A DNA stretch of 28,253 bases from Hofstenia miamia (taxonomy: Eukaryota > Xenacoelomorpha > Acoela > Hofsteniidae). The translations under genes were made by a program, and so were the position numbers. The notes beneath the pieces are model-generated. The model was not told where the DNA came from and made no database searches. It worked only from the letters and a program-made list of their open reading frames with translations. How positions within the stretch are numbered: position 1 is the first letter of the stretch; each line of letters opens with the position of its first letter. Shown piece by piece: positions 27,665 through 28,253 of the stretch. Where the stretch lies: assembly GCA_900660155.1 (NCBI GenBank), contig CABFPE010000135.1, forward strand, positions 782,472 to 810,724, written 5' to 3'.

Positions 27665-28233
27665 ATGTTTGCACAGCGAATATACCTCGATAATGGGAAA
27701 CCTCAATTTTCAGTTCAATTAAAAAATGTTCTTGCCTTACCCAAATTTTAGCAAGAGATTGAAATTAAAAATTTTATTTCTACACATTCTTAGCTTTCGA
27801 ATGGCATATGACATGCACAATATTGGGTTAATTGAGATGTTCAATCCAATGTCCCCATTTTCATGGAAATGAATATGTTTGCACTATGTGCATATAGACA
27901 ATTTACTTCTCAGTCACCTACATTTAACTTTAAGCAACCTCAAGATCTTTGACTTTCAAAAAAAATACTTTAAAAATTTATAGCTCACTAAATAAAGAAA
28001 ATATCGGAAATCTGAAAGTATCATTGGATGGAGACTGTGCTATTACCTACATGGACAAGACGTAGGCGGTATCTTAATAGAACACAATTAGTTGATGCGT
28101 GTTTTGCTGAAATGGATATTAGACCGCTTTATTATGTCAGTACTAGTTATGGGAAAAAATTGAATGTGAATTTTTGAAAGTTGGATTTTCAACAGAATGA
28201 AAATTCCATACTTTAATATACTGCAAAAACGAG
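27665..28233. other. AT-rich, no feature recognised
   Basis: A plus-strand stretch around 28065-28175 is open and reads NRTQLVDACFAEMDIRPLYY, but no family could be named. The rest is non-coding in appearance. Confidence 0.35.
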
Positions 28234-28253
28234 AATATATATATATATATATA
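28234..28253. repeat. (AT)n microsatellite at window edge
   Basis: TA run continuing past the window. Confidence 0.9.

Noticed and set aside
1..28253. CRISPR arrays, rRNA, tRNA genes, bacterial operons
   Set aside because: None seen. The repeats are microsatellites, LTRs and duplications; tRNA-like sequence is limited to 16-base primer-binding sites; exon-intron structure indicates a eukaryote.

Overview
This is AT-rich eukaryotic DNA, probably from an invertebrate animal and perhaps an arthropod. Coding pieces are single exons with GT...AG borders. Long (TA)n tracts recur, there is an assembly gap of N at 15682-15872, and most recognisable protein similarity belongs to decayed transposable elements. 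No bacterial, phage or organelle signature was seen. The species cannot be named from the sequence.

Host genes are sparse. At the left end, minus strand, lies the first coding exon of a gene resembling G kinase-anchoring protein 1 (1240-1506). At the right end, minus strand, are two clean calcium-binding EGF-like exons, both phase 1-1 (25602-25730 and 24171-24293). A degenerate third EGF-like unit lies farther upstream at 27543-27664. These probably belong to one secreted or membrane-anchored multi-EGF protein that continues beyond the window.

The middle is a transposon graveyard with several nesting layers. (1) A CR1/L2/Jockey-like LINE (about 4500-8199, plus) carries ORF1, endonuclease, reverse-transcriptase and C-terminal remnants. 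A 752-bp non-coding LTR element (6618-7369) with indistinguishable LTRs, a tRNA-Arg primer-binding site and no pol gene is inserted in it; this is a terminal-repeat retrotransposon in miniature (TRIM). (2) A diverged solo LTR of the same family lies at 8341-8619. (3) A hAT transposase pseudogene of the ZNF862/DUF4371 type (9940-13510, plus) is interrupted by a minus-strand Gypsy-type fragment (about 10940-11999: gag start, leader, PBS, LTR). (4) A larger related Gypsy element (17281-20848, minus) has LTR, PBS, coiled-coil gag, damaged protease and a truncated reverse transcriptase. Its LTR abuts a Tc1-like transposase fragment (20849-21101). (5) At least two terminal-inverted-repeat elements with TA flanks sit inside (TA)n tracts: 15913-16179 and 22856-24127. 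A third isolated end is at 13940-13947.

The TRIM and both Gypsy copies share the same primer-binding site and the same LTR-end/PBS junction, so a Gypsy lineage of this kind may have mobilised the TRIM. The TA-flanked elements inside microsatellites suggest that (TA)n tracts act as insertion targets here. No new enzymatic or defence system is evident. The strongest novelty candidate is the TRIM and its unusual left border.
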